DNA from: Haladaptatus litoreus
GTDB lineage: Archaea > Halobacteriota > Halobacteria > Halobacteriales > Haladaptataceae
Direction: 5' to 3'
NCBI RefSeq assembly: GCF_900156425.1
Contig: NZ_FTNO01000001.1
Coordinates: 806,001 to 870,000 of the forward strand
Length of the DNA: 64,000 nt
The notes below the pieces were generated by a model. That model was not told the DNA's origin and made no database searches. It worked only from the letters and a program-made list of their open reading frames with translations. Positions 23,530 to 31,936 of this stretch are shown here, piece after piece; the first letter of the stretch is position 1, and every line of letters starts with the position of its first letter. The translations under genes and the position numbers were made by a program.

Positions 23530-25506
23530 TTACTTCGCGTCTTCGAGTTTGTCGAGCGAGTCGGGATTCTCGATACTGCTCATGTCGCCCAACTCCTCGC
23601 CCGTGTAAGCCGCCTCGATGGCCCGGCGGATGATTTTGCCTGACTGCGTTTTCGGGAACTCGTCCACGAACAGGATTTCGCGGGGGCGGAACGGTTTGCC
23701 GAGTTCGTCGCCGACCTGTTCGCGCAGTTCCTCGCGCAGGTCGTCGTTGCCGGTCACGTCCCCTTCGAGGATGACGTAGGTGACGACGGCCTGTCCGGTC
23801 GTGTCGTCCGGCACGCCGACCGCGGCGGCCTGATTCACCGCCTCGTGGTCCATCAGCGCACCCTCGACTTCGGCAGGGCCGACCTTTCTACCAGCCACGT
23901 TGATGGCGTCGTCGGAGCGCCCGTGGAGGAACCAGAAGCCGTCCTCGTCCTTCTGTGCCCAATCGCCGTGGTTCCACATGTCGTCGAACGTAGACCAGTA
24001 GGTGTTCAGATAGCGTTCGTCGCCCGACCAGAGCGACTTCGTCATGCTCGGGCAGGAATCACGCGCGACGAGGTAGCCGCGTTCGTGGGTGTCCACGATG
24101 GATTCGCCCTGCTCGTTGACGATGTCGATGTCCATGCCGAGTCCCGGCCCGCCGAGGGTGCACGGTTTGAGCGACTGAATCGGCATCGGCATGAGGAAAC
24201 AGCCACAGATTTCGGTGCCGCCCGAGATGTTGATGATTGGCGCTTCGCTCCCGCCGACGTTTTCGTAGAACCACTGCCATGATTCCGGGTCCCACGGTTC
24301 GCCGGTCGAACCGAGTAGGCGAAGCGACGAGAGGTCGTGATTTTCCAGCCATTCGTCGCCATACTGCCGGAGCGCCCGAATCGCGGTCGGGGAAATGCCG
24401 AACGTCGTCAGTCCGTGTCGGTCGATCATCTCCCAGAACCGGTCGGGGTCGGGGTAGTCCGGCGCACCTTCGTACATGAAGACGGTGCCGCCGAAGGCGT
24501 GGTTCCCGATGAGCGTCCACGGCCCCATCATCCACCCGATGTCGGACACCCAAAAGAAACGGTCAGAATCCTTGTGGTCGAAACCGAAGTAAATCTCCTT
24601 CGCACACTGCATCAACTGCCCGGCGTGGGTGTGGACGATACCTTTCGGTTTGCCCGTCGTTCCAGAGGAGTACAACAGCATCGCCTCGTCACTGGAATCG
24701 AGTTCTTTCGTCTCGTACTCGTCGTCCTGCGTGAGGACTGCTTCGTCCCACCACTCGTCTCGCTCGTCGTCCCACGGAATCTCCGCGCCCGCGTCAGTGC
24801 CCAGTCGCTCGTAGACGATAGTGTGTTCGACGTGGCCGACCTGCTCTATCGCTTCGTCCGCCGTGTTCTTCAGCACGATGTCGCTTCCCCTGCGGTAGAA
24901 GCCGTCGCCCGTGAACAGCACCGAACATTCGGAATCCTCGATTCGCGTCGCGGTCGCGTCGGTACCGAACCCGGAGAAGATGGGCACCGCAATCGCACCG
25001 ACTTTGAAGATGCCGTACAGAATCGAGTTAACTTCCGGAACCATCGGCATGTAGAGGCCGACGGTGTCGCCTTTTCCGATGCCGCGCTCTTCCAGCGCGT
25101 TCGCCACCTTATTCGATTCGCGCTGGAGTTCGTGATACGTGATTTCCCGAACGTCGCCCGGTTCGCCTTCCCAGATGCAGGCGACGTTGTTCCGGTTCGG
25201 ACTGTCGGTTCGCGCGTGCCGGTCGAGCGTGTTGTGCGCGATGTTGATTTTCCCGCCGGGGTACCAGTCGGAAAACTGCGGCCCGTCGGTGTCGTCCCGA
25301 ACCGCGTCGTACTCTTCGTAGAACTCGATTCCGAGGTACTCCACCAGTTCGTCCCAGAACCAATCGACCTCGCCGCACGTTTTCTCGATTAGTTCCTCGT
25401 AGTCCGCGATGTCGTGTTCCTGCATGAACTGCCAGACGTTCGTGGACTCCACGAACTCCTCCGTCGGTTCGTGGACGATTTCGTTTACGTCCGCAAGCGT
25501 ATCCAT
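23530..25506 (-). CDS. Acetate/propionate--CoA ligase, AMP-forming (second Acs-type)
   Basis: This is a 658-residue Acs-type enzyme: YSSGTTGKPKGIVHTHAG near residue 277, FWVSDIGWMMGPWTLIG, NISGGTEICGCF in place of the TWWQTETGG motif, and PKTQSGKIIRR near residue 618 with the regulatory lysine. The altered acid-pocket region (GGTEICGCF with no Trp pair) differs from the acs at 4701. This suggests another substrate such as propionate or a larger acid. The start at 25506 is preferred because a BoxA (about 25533-25542) precedes it, while the upstream residues look non-coding. Together with methylmalonyl-CoA mutase it could serve propionate use, but that is inferred. Confidence 0.88.
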   Translation of the reverse strand: MDTLADVNEIVHEPTEEFVESTNVWQFMQEHDIADYEELIEKTCGEVDWFWDELVEYLGIEFYEEYDAVRDDTDGPQFSDWYPGGKINIAHNTLDRHARTDSPNRNNVACIWEGEPGDVREITYHELQRESNKVANALEERGIGKGDTVGLYMPMVPEVNSILYGIFKVGAIAVPIFSGFGTDATATRIEDSECSVLFTGDGFYRRGSDIVLKNTADEAIEQVGHVEHTIVYERLGTDAGAEIPWDDERDEWWDEAVLTQDDEYETKELDSSDEAMLLYSSGTTGKPKGIVHTHAGQLMQCAKEIYFGFDHKDSDRFFWVSDIGWMMGPWTLIGNHAFGGTVFMYEGAPDYPDPDRFWEMIDRHGLTTFGISPTAIRALRQYGDEWLENHDLSSLRLLGSTGEPWDPESWQWFYENVGGSEAPIINISGGTEICGCFLMPMPIQSLKPCTLGGPGLGMDIDIVNEQGESIVDTHERGYLVARDSCPSMTKSLWSGDERYLNTYWSTFDDMWNHGDWAQKDEDGFWFLHGRSDDAINVAGRKVGPAEVEGALMDHEAVNQAAAVGVPDDTTGQAVVTYVILEGDVTGNDDLREELREQVGDELGKPFRPREILFVDEFPKTQSGKIIRRAIEAAYTGEELGDMSSIENPDSLDKLEDAK

Positions 25507-25552
25507 ATTGGAACGATTGCGTACCCGCCTCAAAATAGTTTACTTCGTCCCG

Positions 25553-25864
25553 TCAGGGGAGTTCGGTTCCGCTGGTTCCGTCGAGTCGCTCGACCACCTG
25601 TTGGAGGTTCGCCGAATCCTCGATTTCGTCTCGGATTCGCTCCCGAGTTCGAACGTCGCTCGAATCGGCGTCGTAGGCGCGGACGTACTCGGCGCGCGAG
25701 TGTTCTTCGAAGGCGTGCCGGATGGCGAAATAGCCATCCGGTACGACCGTTCCGCAGACCTTACATTCGCGGCGCTCGTGCTCCGTGGTCTGGTGGACGA
25801 TGGCGTTCTCGACGCTGTCGAAGTGTTCCCCACAGCCGTCGATGTCACATTCCCAGGCGGGCAT
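25553..25864 (-). CDS. Small C2H2-type zinc-finger protein, haloarchaeal
   Basis: This is a 103-residue protein with two Cys/His clusters. The first has CDIDGCGEHF, then His residues in VHQTTEH. The second has CKVCGTVVPDGYFAIRHAFEEH. The spacing fits two C2H2 fingers, followed by a polar helix. I recall a haloarchaeal family DUF7565 of this form, unchecked. It may bind DNA or RNA. It lies 46 bases upstream of the second Acs gene on the same strand, and that gene has its own promoter within its end. Confidence 0.75.
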   Translation of the reverse strand: MPAWECDIDGCGEHFDSVENAIVHQTTEHERRECKVCGTVVPDGYFAIRHAFEEHSRAEYVRAYDADSSDVRTRERIRDEIEDSANLQQVVERLDGTSGTELP

Positions 25865-25911
25865 TCGTGTGTTGACTCTGTAATCCCGATGATAAAACCT
25901 TTTCCTGCTCG

Positions 25912-26553
25912 TCAGGCGAGAAGCGTTCGAACAGCAGAAAGCTCCTCGACACAGTTGTCTGCCCGCGAATCGACCGATTCCGAGAGCAAAACGCCCGTAA
26001 ACCCTGCTCGTTGGGCCGGAAGCACGTCCCGTTCGACGTCGTCTGCGACGAATACGAACCCATCTCCTGATAGTTTCTCTTTGGCGACCTCGAAAATTCC
26101 CGATTCCGGTTTTCCGACGCCGACCTCGCAGGAAACGACGACAGCATCGAAATAGGAGTCGAGGCCGTGTGTCTCCAGTTTCGCCCGCTGGACGTGTCCA
26201 GCACCGTTCGTCAAAATGCCGAGTTCGTGGTCTGGGTCGTCTGCGAACGAAGCGAGCAGTTCGTGCGCGCCATCCACGAGGTCCGTGTGCGACAGTTCCA
26301 CCTCGATGAGTGCGTCGGCAAACGTCTCGCCGTCGGTGTCGAGGGAGAAATCGTTACAGAGGTCATCCAGCGCGGCCCGATACGGTTCCGGATGGCACTC
26401 TCCGAAATAGTCGAGAAAGGAGGTCACGTATTCGTCGTGGAGTCCATCGTGGTCGGAGACGTTCGCTTCGTGCCGCGCTCGCTCGAACATCTCCTCGAAG
26501 GAAATCTCGTGATGTACCAATGTTCCGTCGAGGTCGAAATACAGAGCCGTCAT
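25912..26553 (-). CDS. HAD superfamily hydrolase
   Basis: This is a 213-residue phosphatase-type protein. Motif I is YFDLDGTLVHH with the nucleophile Asp in DxDGT. Motif II is LGILTNGAG, motif III has the Lys in GVGKPESGIF, and motif IV is FVFVADDVERDV. A helical cap occupies residues about 15-85. It looks like a phosphoglycolate phosphatase/haloacid dehalogenase subfamily IA member. The substrate is unknown. It is divergent from the PHP-like gene, with 79 bases between. Confidence 0.88.
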   Translation of the reverse strand: MTALYFDLDGTLVHHEISFEEMFERARHEANVSDHDGLHDEYVTSFLDYFGECHPEPYRAALDDLCNDFSLDTDGETFADALIEVELSHTDLVDGAHELLASFADDPDHELGILTNGAGHVQRAKLETHGLDSYFDAVVVSCEVGVGKPESGIFEVAKEKLSGDGFVFVADDVERDVLPAQRAGFTGVLLSESVDSRADNCVEELSAVRTLLA

Positions 26554-26632
26554 CGGTGTTGACTTTCACACATCCCTACTTCTAGCTCTCGAAACCAGAA
26601 CCACTATCGTCCGACCTTCACAAAAGTACGCC

Positions 26633-27397
26633 GTGACCGACTGCGACGAGTTTCGTGTCGATATGCACGTGAAAGTGCTGGACGAGCAGGTCGTCCAACG
26701 AGCAAAAGACCGTAGTCTCGATGCATTAGTCTACGCGCCGCATTTCGTTCGGCTTCCGGAGATACGTCGGCAGGCGGAGCGGTTTTCGGACGATGAACTG
26801 CTCATCGTCCCGGCGCGAGAGGTGTTCACCGGGACGTGGCGCAACCGGAAACACGTCCTCGCGGTGGGACTTACCGAACCCGTTCCGGATTTCATCACGC
26901 TCACCGGAGCAATGCAGGAACTCGACCGGCAGGGTGCCGCCGTTCTGATTCCCCATCCGGAGTTTCTCAACGTCGGCCTGTCGGAAGCGGACATCTGCGT
27001 CCACGGCGATGTCATCCACGCCGTCGAAACGTACAATCCGAAACAGCTTCGACGACACAATCGCCGAGCGAAAGAAATCGTAGAAGACACCGCCAAACCG
27101 GCATTCGGGTCGTCGTATGCACACCTCCGTCGGAGCGTCGGCGAGGCGTGGACGACGCTCGACACGCACGTCAAAACCGCGGCAGAACTGGTGGAGCGAA
27201 TCCGGGACGGCGGCCTCACTCGCGTTGTCCACCGGAATGGGCGTTCGCACGAACTCCGCCGACGGGCGGAGTTCGCGCACCTCGGTTGGGAAAACACATG
27301 GGGGAAATTCAACCGACTAATTCTTTCGGGGATGGAAGCGACCCATCCAGACCGCGACGAATACGACGGTCGATTCGACGACGTGAGCGTGTACTGA
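26633..27397 (+). CDS. PHP-domain-like protein with altered metal motifs
   Basis: This is a 254-residue protein from a GTG start. The PHP fold is recognisable: RVDMHVKVLDEQ at the start, YAPHF, AREVFTG, AAVLIPHPEF and FGSSYAHLRR. Two hallmark motifs are changed. The usual DxHxH reads DMHVKV, with Lys for the second His. The usual SDAH reads SYAH, with Tyr for Asp. Several other His ligands remain. The protein may bind metal differently or not hydrolyse phosphoesters. GTG 26633 is used because residues before ATG 26663 belong to the conserved first strand. The function is unknown. Confidence 0.75.
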   Translation: MTDCDEFRVDMHVKVLDEQVVQRAKDRSLDALVYAPHFVRLPEIRRQAERFSDDELLIVPAREVFTGTWRNRKHVLAVGLTEPVPDFITLTGAMQELDRQGAAVLIPHPEFLNVGLSEADICVHGDVIHAVETYNPKQLRRHNRRAKEIVEDTAKPAFGSSYAHLRRSVGEAWTTLDTHVKTAAELVERIRDGGLTRVVHRNGRSHELRRRAEFAHLGWENTWGKFNRLILSGMEATHPDRDEYDGRFDDVSVY

Positions 27398-27432
27398 AAA
27401 TCGTCGTTGCCGCCGGTTCTACTCCAACCGAC

Positions 27433-27912
27433 TTACTGCATTCCGACAGCCGTCAGACCGGCGTCCACGACTAACTGGTGATGAACCAACAACGCCGCCA
27501 CGGCGATTTCGAAGGCTGTGACCAGGAGCGTGACGCTCGTCGCGTGATTGCTACTCACGGCGACGCCGAACGGCGCGCCGAACTCTTTTTCGTAGGGGTA
27601 GAACCACGCGAGTCCGCGCTTGCTTCCGAGCATGTCCAGCACGTAGTGGGTGAGAACGCCTATCCAAACGTATTCGAGGTTACCGAACACCAATGGGAAG
27701 ACGTAGAACAGCCCCAACACCGGAAGATTGTGAAGCGTCTTTCTGTGTTTACCGAAGGCCGTGTCCACATCGGGAAAGAGCGCCCCGAGGATGACCGGAA
27801 CCCCGACTTCGATGATGGTGTAGAACGTGACCGTATCGCCGGACGGATGGAGCACGTACCCGAGTCCGATAGCCAGCAGTGCGGCGTTCAGGACGTGTTC
27901 TTTCCGATTCAT
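27433..27912 (-). CDS. Membrane-bound metal-dependent hydrolase, YdjM/DUF457-like
   Basis: This is a 159-residue membrane protein with four to five helices. The start MNRKEHVLNAALLAIGLGY and the motif LFPDVDTAFGKHRKTLHNLP (D-x-D with HR...H) match YdjM/YfhO-type membrane hydrolases. A further THYVLDMLGSKRGLAWFYP carries the second His-Asp pair. The His/Asp motifs are all present, so metal binding is likely. The substrate is unknown. It lies 42 bases after the CinA C-terminal gene on the same strand. Confidence 0.8.
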   Translation of the reverse strand: MNRKEHVLNAALLAIGLGYVLHPSGDTVTFYTIIEVGVPVILGALFPDVDTAFGKHRKTLHNLPVLGLFYVFPLVFGNLEYVWIGVLTHYVLDMLGSKRGLAWFYPYEKEFGAPFGVAVSSNHATSVTLLVTAFEIAVAALLVHHQLVVDAGLTAVGMQ

Positions 27913-27953
27913 TCGATTGCACGTCCCACCCTGCAGTATCAAGGTTTTCCTTT

Positions 27954-28457
27954 TTATCTCAGTTCGGAGAGAACATCGACAAGCGCCTGCCGCGCGATTT
28001 TTGCTTTGATTTCCGCCCGCGACCCGTCGAACTCGTAGCGTTCGACGGTCGCGTAGCTATCCCCGGTTCCCCACTCGCCCGTGTGGGCAACTCCGATGAA
28101 GACGGTGCCGACTGGCTTTTCCGATGTTCCACCGGTCGGCCCTGCGATTCCGGTCGTGGCGAGTCCCCACGTCGTTCCGGAAACGTCCCGCGCACCGCGC
28201 GCCATCTGCCGAGCCACAGGTTCGCTTACAGCCCCGTGTTCGTCAAGCACCTCGCGCGTGACGCCGAGGTGTTCCATCTTCGCGTCGTAGGAGTAGGTGA
28301 CGAACCCGCGGTCGAAGTAGTCGCTCGACCCGGAAACGTCGGTCAACAGCGACCCGATGAGGCCGCCGGTACAGGATTCCGCAGTTGCGATGGTCGCGCC
28401 TGCATTTTTGAGGGCATCTGCGAGTCGTTCCTCGATTGGGTGGGCGTCGGTGCTCAT
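27954..28457 (-). CDS. CinA C-terminal domain protein (NMN amidohydrolase-like)
   Basis: This is a 167-residue stand-alone CinA C-domain (COG1546). It starts with LADALKNAGATIATAESCTG, which carries the Ser/Cys nucleophile region, then GGLIGSLLTDVSGSSDYF, VTYSYDAKMEHLGV, and GIAGPTGGTSEKPVGTVFI, the family signature. Bacterial relatives deamidate nicotinamide mononucleotide. The N-domain partner is a separate gene 23 kb away. The first residues MSTDAHPIEE are a normal lead. It is probably in an operon with the membrane hydrolase downstream. Confidence 0.9.
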   Translation of the reverse strand: MSTDAHPIEERLADALKNAGATIATAESCTGGLIGSLLTDVSGSSDYFDRGFVTYSYDAKMEHLGVTREVLDEHGAVSEPVARQMARGARDVSGTTWGLATTGIAGPTGGTSEKPVGTVFIGVAHTGEWGTGDSYATVERYEFDGSRAEIKAKIARQALVDVLSELR

Positions 28458-28521
28458 GCGGGAGAAAACGCAACGGGCGAGAAAGAAGGTAGGGGTCGAA
28501 CGGGCGAAATCGGGTGTCCTA

Positions 28522-28881
28522 TCAGACCGTATCGCGGTCGGTGTAGGTCGTTCGCTCCGTTATCTTGCTCTCCGAATCGAACCGGTGAAAATCAGAAAAG
28601 CCGAACGAAACGCGCTCGCCGTCTTGGACGCCGCTGAATCGCCCGCGGACGGCTACCGTGTCCTCGCCGATAATCAACTGCTCGATTTCGTGCTCACCGT
28701 CTTCGAGCGGTCGGCCATCGAGGTAGAACTCGCGGAACTCGGCTATTCCGGACAGCGGTGACTGGCCGGGACGCTCGTACACGATGTCGTTCGCGAATAG
28801 CGAGAATACGTCCTCGTAGGCTTCGGCGTCGATGTAGTCGTAGTACGACCGCACCGCATCCGGATCGACAGTTGGCTCCAT
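28522..28881 (-). CDS. NTF2/SnoaL-like family protein
   Basis: This is a 119-residue small alpha+beta cone protein. It begins VDPDAVRSYYDYIDAEAYED, continues VFSLFANDIVYERPGQSPL and IAEFREFYLDGRPLEDGEHE, and ends VSFGFSDFHRFDSESKITER. This is the order of helices and strands in the SnoaL/ketosteroid isomerase-like fold. There is no clear catalytic Asp/His pair, so ligand binding or an uncharacterised isomerase role is possible. It is divergent from the aminotransferase with 74 bases between. Confidence 0.75.
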   Translation of the reverse strand: MEPTVDPDAVRSYYDYIDAEAYEDVFSLFANDIVYERPGQSPLSGIAEFREFYLDGRPLEDGEHEIEQLIIGEDTVAVRGRFSGVQDGERVSFGFSDFHRFDSESKITERTTYTDRDTV

Positions 28882-28955
28882 ACTTCGACTGCGATTTCCG
28901 AACAGCTAATGATTTCGGGCGAAAGAAAGACTTGCCAGTACTGCAACCACCCGGT

Positions 28956-30056
28956 ATGGACTACGATACCCCGTTGTTCTTTCACGTGATGTCCTACGCC
29001 ATGGAAGCAGAACACGACGTTATCGACATGGTCAGCGGTAATCCCGACTGGGGGTCGCCGCCCGGAATTTCCGACGGACTGCACGAATACGCCGACCTCG
29101 GTGGTGCTGATTTCCAGTACCCCCCGAGCGAAGGTCTGCGTGAATTACGCGAGGAAATCGCCGCCCGGCGCGACGTTGACCAGTCGCAGGTCGTCGTGAC
29201 CTGCGGTGGCGGCGAGGCGAACTATCTGGCGATGGCCCGCGCGATGGAGCGCGAATCGGGCGACGAGTTCATTCTAACCGACCCGGTGTATCCGTACTAC
29301 CCCGGCAAAACGAAGATGCTCGGCGCAACTGCGCGGTTCGTCGCTACCGACGAGGACGGCACGCTCTCGCCCGAAGCAGTCCGTGAGCAAGCCAGCGAGA
29401 ACACAGCCGGAATCGTCGTCAACTCGCCGAACAACCCGACTGGTGCAGTGTACGACGAGGAGACGATGCGCGAGTTCGTCAGTATCGCCGAGGAGTATGA
29501 CGCACTGCTCGTCAGCGACGAGGTGTACGACCACTTCGATTTCTCCGGGAAGTTCACCAGCGCGTTGTCGTTCGACTCCGACAATCGCATCGTCACGAAC
29601 TCGTTTTCGAAAACCTTGGCAATCACCGGTTTTCGCGTCGGCTACGCAATCTTCCCGCCGGAACTCGTGGACGTGGCGAAAACCCGGCACATGCTGACCA
29701 ATGTGGCGACGAGTCGTCCGGCGCAGTACGCGGTGCTCCATGCGCTCCGCGAGACGACGCCCGAGTACCACGAGGAGAATCGGCAATTGTTGAAATCGCG
29801 AGTGGAGACGTTCACCAGCGCACTGGACGCCGCAGGCGCAGACTACTCGGAACCGGACGGCGCGTTCTACGTCATGGCGCGATTCCCCGATTTCCCCGGC
29901 ACGCTCTCGAACGTCGAGAAACTCATCGACGAGGCGGGCGTGGCAGGCATGCCCGGCGAAGCCTTCGGCTCGTCGCGCGACGACTGGGTTCGATTCGCGC
30001 TCGTCACGCCGGAAGTGGAGGAAGCCGCGGAGCGACTCGCGGATTACTTCGGATAG
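28956..30056 (+). CDS. Class I/II pyridoxal-phosphate aminotransferase
   Basis: This is a 366-residue PLP enzyme. NNPTGAVYDEETM has the conserved Asn and SDEVYDHFDF has the Asp/Tyr. SFSKTLAITGFRVGYA near residue 216 has the Schiff-base Lys and phosphate-binding Arg. The C-terminal Arg for the carboxylate lies in WVRFALVTP. ATG 28956 (MDYDTPLFFH) is the likely start, since about 30 bases upstream the sequence is AT-rich and the in-frame extension looks non-coding. It resembles aspartate or branched-chain/aromatic aminotransferases. The substrate is not clear. Confidence 0.9.
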   Translation: MDYDTPLFFHVMSYAMEAEHDVIDMVSGNPDWGSPPGISDGLHEYADLGGADFQYPPSEGLRELREEIAARRDVDQSQVVVTCGGGEANYLAMARAMERESGDEFILTDPVYPYYPGKTKMLGATARFVATDEDGTLSPEAVREQASENTAGIVVNSPNNPTGAVYDEETMREFVSIAEEYDALLVSDEVYDHFDFSGKFTSALSFDSDNRIVTNSFSKTLAITGFRVGYAIFPPELVDVAKTRHMLTNVATSRPAQYAVLHALRETTPEYHEENRQLLKSRVETFTSALDAAGADYSEPDGAFYVMARFPDFPGTLSNVEKLIDEAGVAGMPGEAFGSSRDDWVRFALVTPEVEEAAERLADYFG

Positions 30057-30462
30057 ACGCTACTGGACTGCTTTGGTCGTCACGCTCCGGATTGGCGCAC
30101 CCATCCGAGTTCAGTACGTGGGTTAGGCAGACTATCGGTCGTTGCGAAACCGGGGATTTTGTGGCGTTTCGCAGTTACGACCGGAAGTGTCCGCCGTGTT
30201 TGGTTTCGGCTTCGTATTTGAACTCTAGGGAGTCGTGTGAAAACGGAATTTGTGTCGGGTCGGCAATCGCTGTTGTTGCGTCGCATTTTTCGAGTAAATC
30301 ACGACGTCACTGAAACCGCCGTCGCCGCACCGCCACCGCAGTCTCCCCAACCTCCCCGCCAGCGCAGGATTGGACTCGCGTCTCTGTCGTTCGGCACTCG
30401 TCCGAGTGCGCTGGCGCATCCTTTCGGCTGATTTAACCGAGCGATGTGGCGCGCGCTGGCGA

Positions 30463-30492
30463 GGCGTCTCGGACATCGTCGGGCGAGACGCC
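30463..30492. repeat. Inverted repeat, 9-bp stem
   Basis: GGCGTCTCG and CGAGACGCC are separated by 12 bases. Confidence 0.5.
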
Positions 30493-30545
30493 GAGCTGAG
30501 GCCGCGCGAGGTCTTCGTGAGCGACGGAGGAGCGAGCGAATGGCT

Positions 30546-30566
30546 CATCAGAGCGTGCCTCTGATG
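30546..30566. repeat. Inverted repeat, 8-bp stem
   Basis: CATCAGAG-CGTGC-CTCTGATG lies within the repeat-like spacer. Confidence 0.5.
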
Positions 30567-30794
30567 GTGGATGAGTGAGCGAGCGCCAGCGAGTGAGCGA
30601 ATCGGTTGGGGAGGTTCGTGGCTGATGCGGGGCGGTTGCTGTCTGATTGGAGTCGGGACTACCTAGCGGTATTCCTAAATTAGTTTTCTAAAATTGACAG
30701 CTACATCGAAACGTCTCGATTGAAAACCCCGTCCACGAAAACGCGGCGACGAGAGATACAGAAGCTACACAAACCTCCGCCGGATACCTCCGGT

Positions 30795-31832
30795 ATGGCC
30801 GAAATCGACGTGGAGGCCGTCGAACGAATCGACGAGGGGGACGTTCCGACGGGCATCGAGGCGCCGGAGTACGTACTGTACGGCGGGAAAGGAGGCGTCG
30901 GCAAAACGACCTGTGCCGCCGCGACGGGGCTTGCGAGCGCTCGCGACGGCACCCGGACGCTGGTCGTTTCGACCGACCCGGCGCACTCGTTGTCGGATAC
31001 GTTCGAATGCGATATTCCAGCGGAGGCGACGAAAATCCGCGAGGAGATTCCGCTGTACGCCGCCGAAATCGACCCGGACGCGGCGCTGGAAAATCAAGCC
31101 GGAATGCTCGGAACCGACAGTCCGCTCGGTGGGATGCTCGGAAACGAAGAAGACGGGCCGATGGCGTCCCTCCTCGGCGGGGCGATGCCGGGGGCCGACG
31201 AGGCCGCCGCGATGCAGAAACTCATCGAATTTCTGGACGACGACCGATTCGACCGCGTGGTAGTGGACACCGCTCCAACCGGGCACACGCTTCGACTGCT
31301 CGAACTGCCCGAAATCATGGATACGATGGTGGGCCGAATCGTCTCGCTCCGTCAGCGATTCCAAGGCATGATGGACGGAATGAAGGGAATGTTCGGCGGC
31401 GAAGCCGACCCGAAGGAAGGAATGGACGATTTGGATGCGATGAAGGCCCAAATCGAGCGTCTTCGCACGACGCTCCGCGACCCGTCGAAGACTGATTTCC
31501 GCGTCGTCATGATTCCCGAGGAGATGAGCGTCTTCGAATCCAAACGCCTGCTCACGCAGTTGGACGACTTCGACATCCCCGTCGGAACCGTGGTCGTAAA
31601 CCGCGTGATGGAGAATCTGGCCGACGTGACGGACGCCGTCGATTCGAGCCAGTTCGTCACGCCGAACCTCGACAGTTGTGAGTTCTGTCAACAGCGGTGG
31701 GACGTTCAACAGGGCGCTCTGCGAGAAGCACAAGAGGTGTTCCGCGGCCACGACATCAAGCGCGTTCCTTTGTTCGCCGACGAAGTGCGAGGAGAAGAGA
31801 TGTTGCGCGTCGTCGCGGCCTGTCTGGAGTAG
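30795..31832 (+). CDS. ArsA/Get3 family ATPase
   Basis: This is a 345-residue P-loop ATPase of the deviant Walker A class. GGKGGVGKTTCAAATG (about residues 29-44) carries the signature lysine. STDPAHSLSDTF is the switch I region and VVDTAPTGHTLRLLE is switch II. A CEFC motif near residue 295 could bind zinc at a dimer interface, as in Get3. In eukaryotes Get3 delivers tail-anchored membrane proteins, whereas bacterial ArsA powers arsenite export. No arsB or ars regulator is near, so the Get3-like role is more likely. Starting at ATG 30795 avoids a positively charged upstream run that looks non-coding. The gene is convergent with the glycerate kinase operon. Confidence 0.88.
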   Translation: MAEIDVEAVERIDEGDVPTGIEAPEYVLYGGKGGVGKTTCAAATGLASARDGTRTLVVSTDPAHSLSDTFECDIPAEATKIREEIPLYAAEIDPDAALENQAGMLGTDSPLGGMLGNEEDGPMASLLGGAMPGADEAAAMQKLIEFLDDDRFDRVVVDTAPTGHTLRLLELPEIMDTMVGRIVSLRQRFQGMMDGMKGMFGGEADPKEGMDDLDAMKAQIERLRTTLRDPSKTDFRVVMIPEEMSVFESKRLLTQLDDFDIPVGTVVVNRVMENLADVTDAVDSSQFVTPNLDSCEFCQQRWDVQQGALREAQEVFRGHDIKRVPLFADEVRGEEMLRVVAACLE

Positions 31833-31897
31833 GGCTTGAAAAGGATTTCAACGCAGGCGTAATCCACGGTAATGACGCGTTGAAGAATATGATGTCC

Positions 31898-31929
31898 CGT
31901 TTCTGGCCGCTCCCGAGCGGCCAGAAACG
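31898..31929. terminator. Bidirectional hairpin between ArsA and glycerate kinase genes
   Basis: A 14-bp perfect stem with a CCCG loop is flanked by an outer pair, AATGACGC (about 31870-31878) and GCGTCATT (about 31934-31941). The larger structure touches the glycerate kinase stop codon. Confidence 0.65.
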
Positions 31930-31936
31930 AGATGCG

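Larger units (their letters stand above)
30057..30794. other. Intergenic region of about 740 bases rich in small hairpins
   Basis: No gene is convincing. It includes an inverted repeat at 30463-30492 (9-bp stem), another at 30546-30566 (8-bp stem, 5-base loop) and a segment (about 30511-30546) related to 20229-20262. Runs like CTCCCCAACCTCCCC (around 30345) recur in reversed order near 30605. The last 100 bases hold the AT-rich promoter of the ArsA gene. Coding-like frames lack the acidic bias of the genes around. Confidence 0.5.

Noticed and set aside
30092-30564. Several short open frames in the 30.1-30.7 kb spacer
   Set aside because: All are Arg/Ser/Pro-rich, overlap inverted repeats and lack haloarchaeal acidic bias.
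30795-31832. Arsenic-resistance role for the ArsA-family ATPase
   Set aside because: No arsB, arsC, arsD or ars regulator is nearby, and the CEFC motif and single ATPase domain fit Get3-like proteins better.
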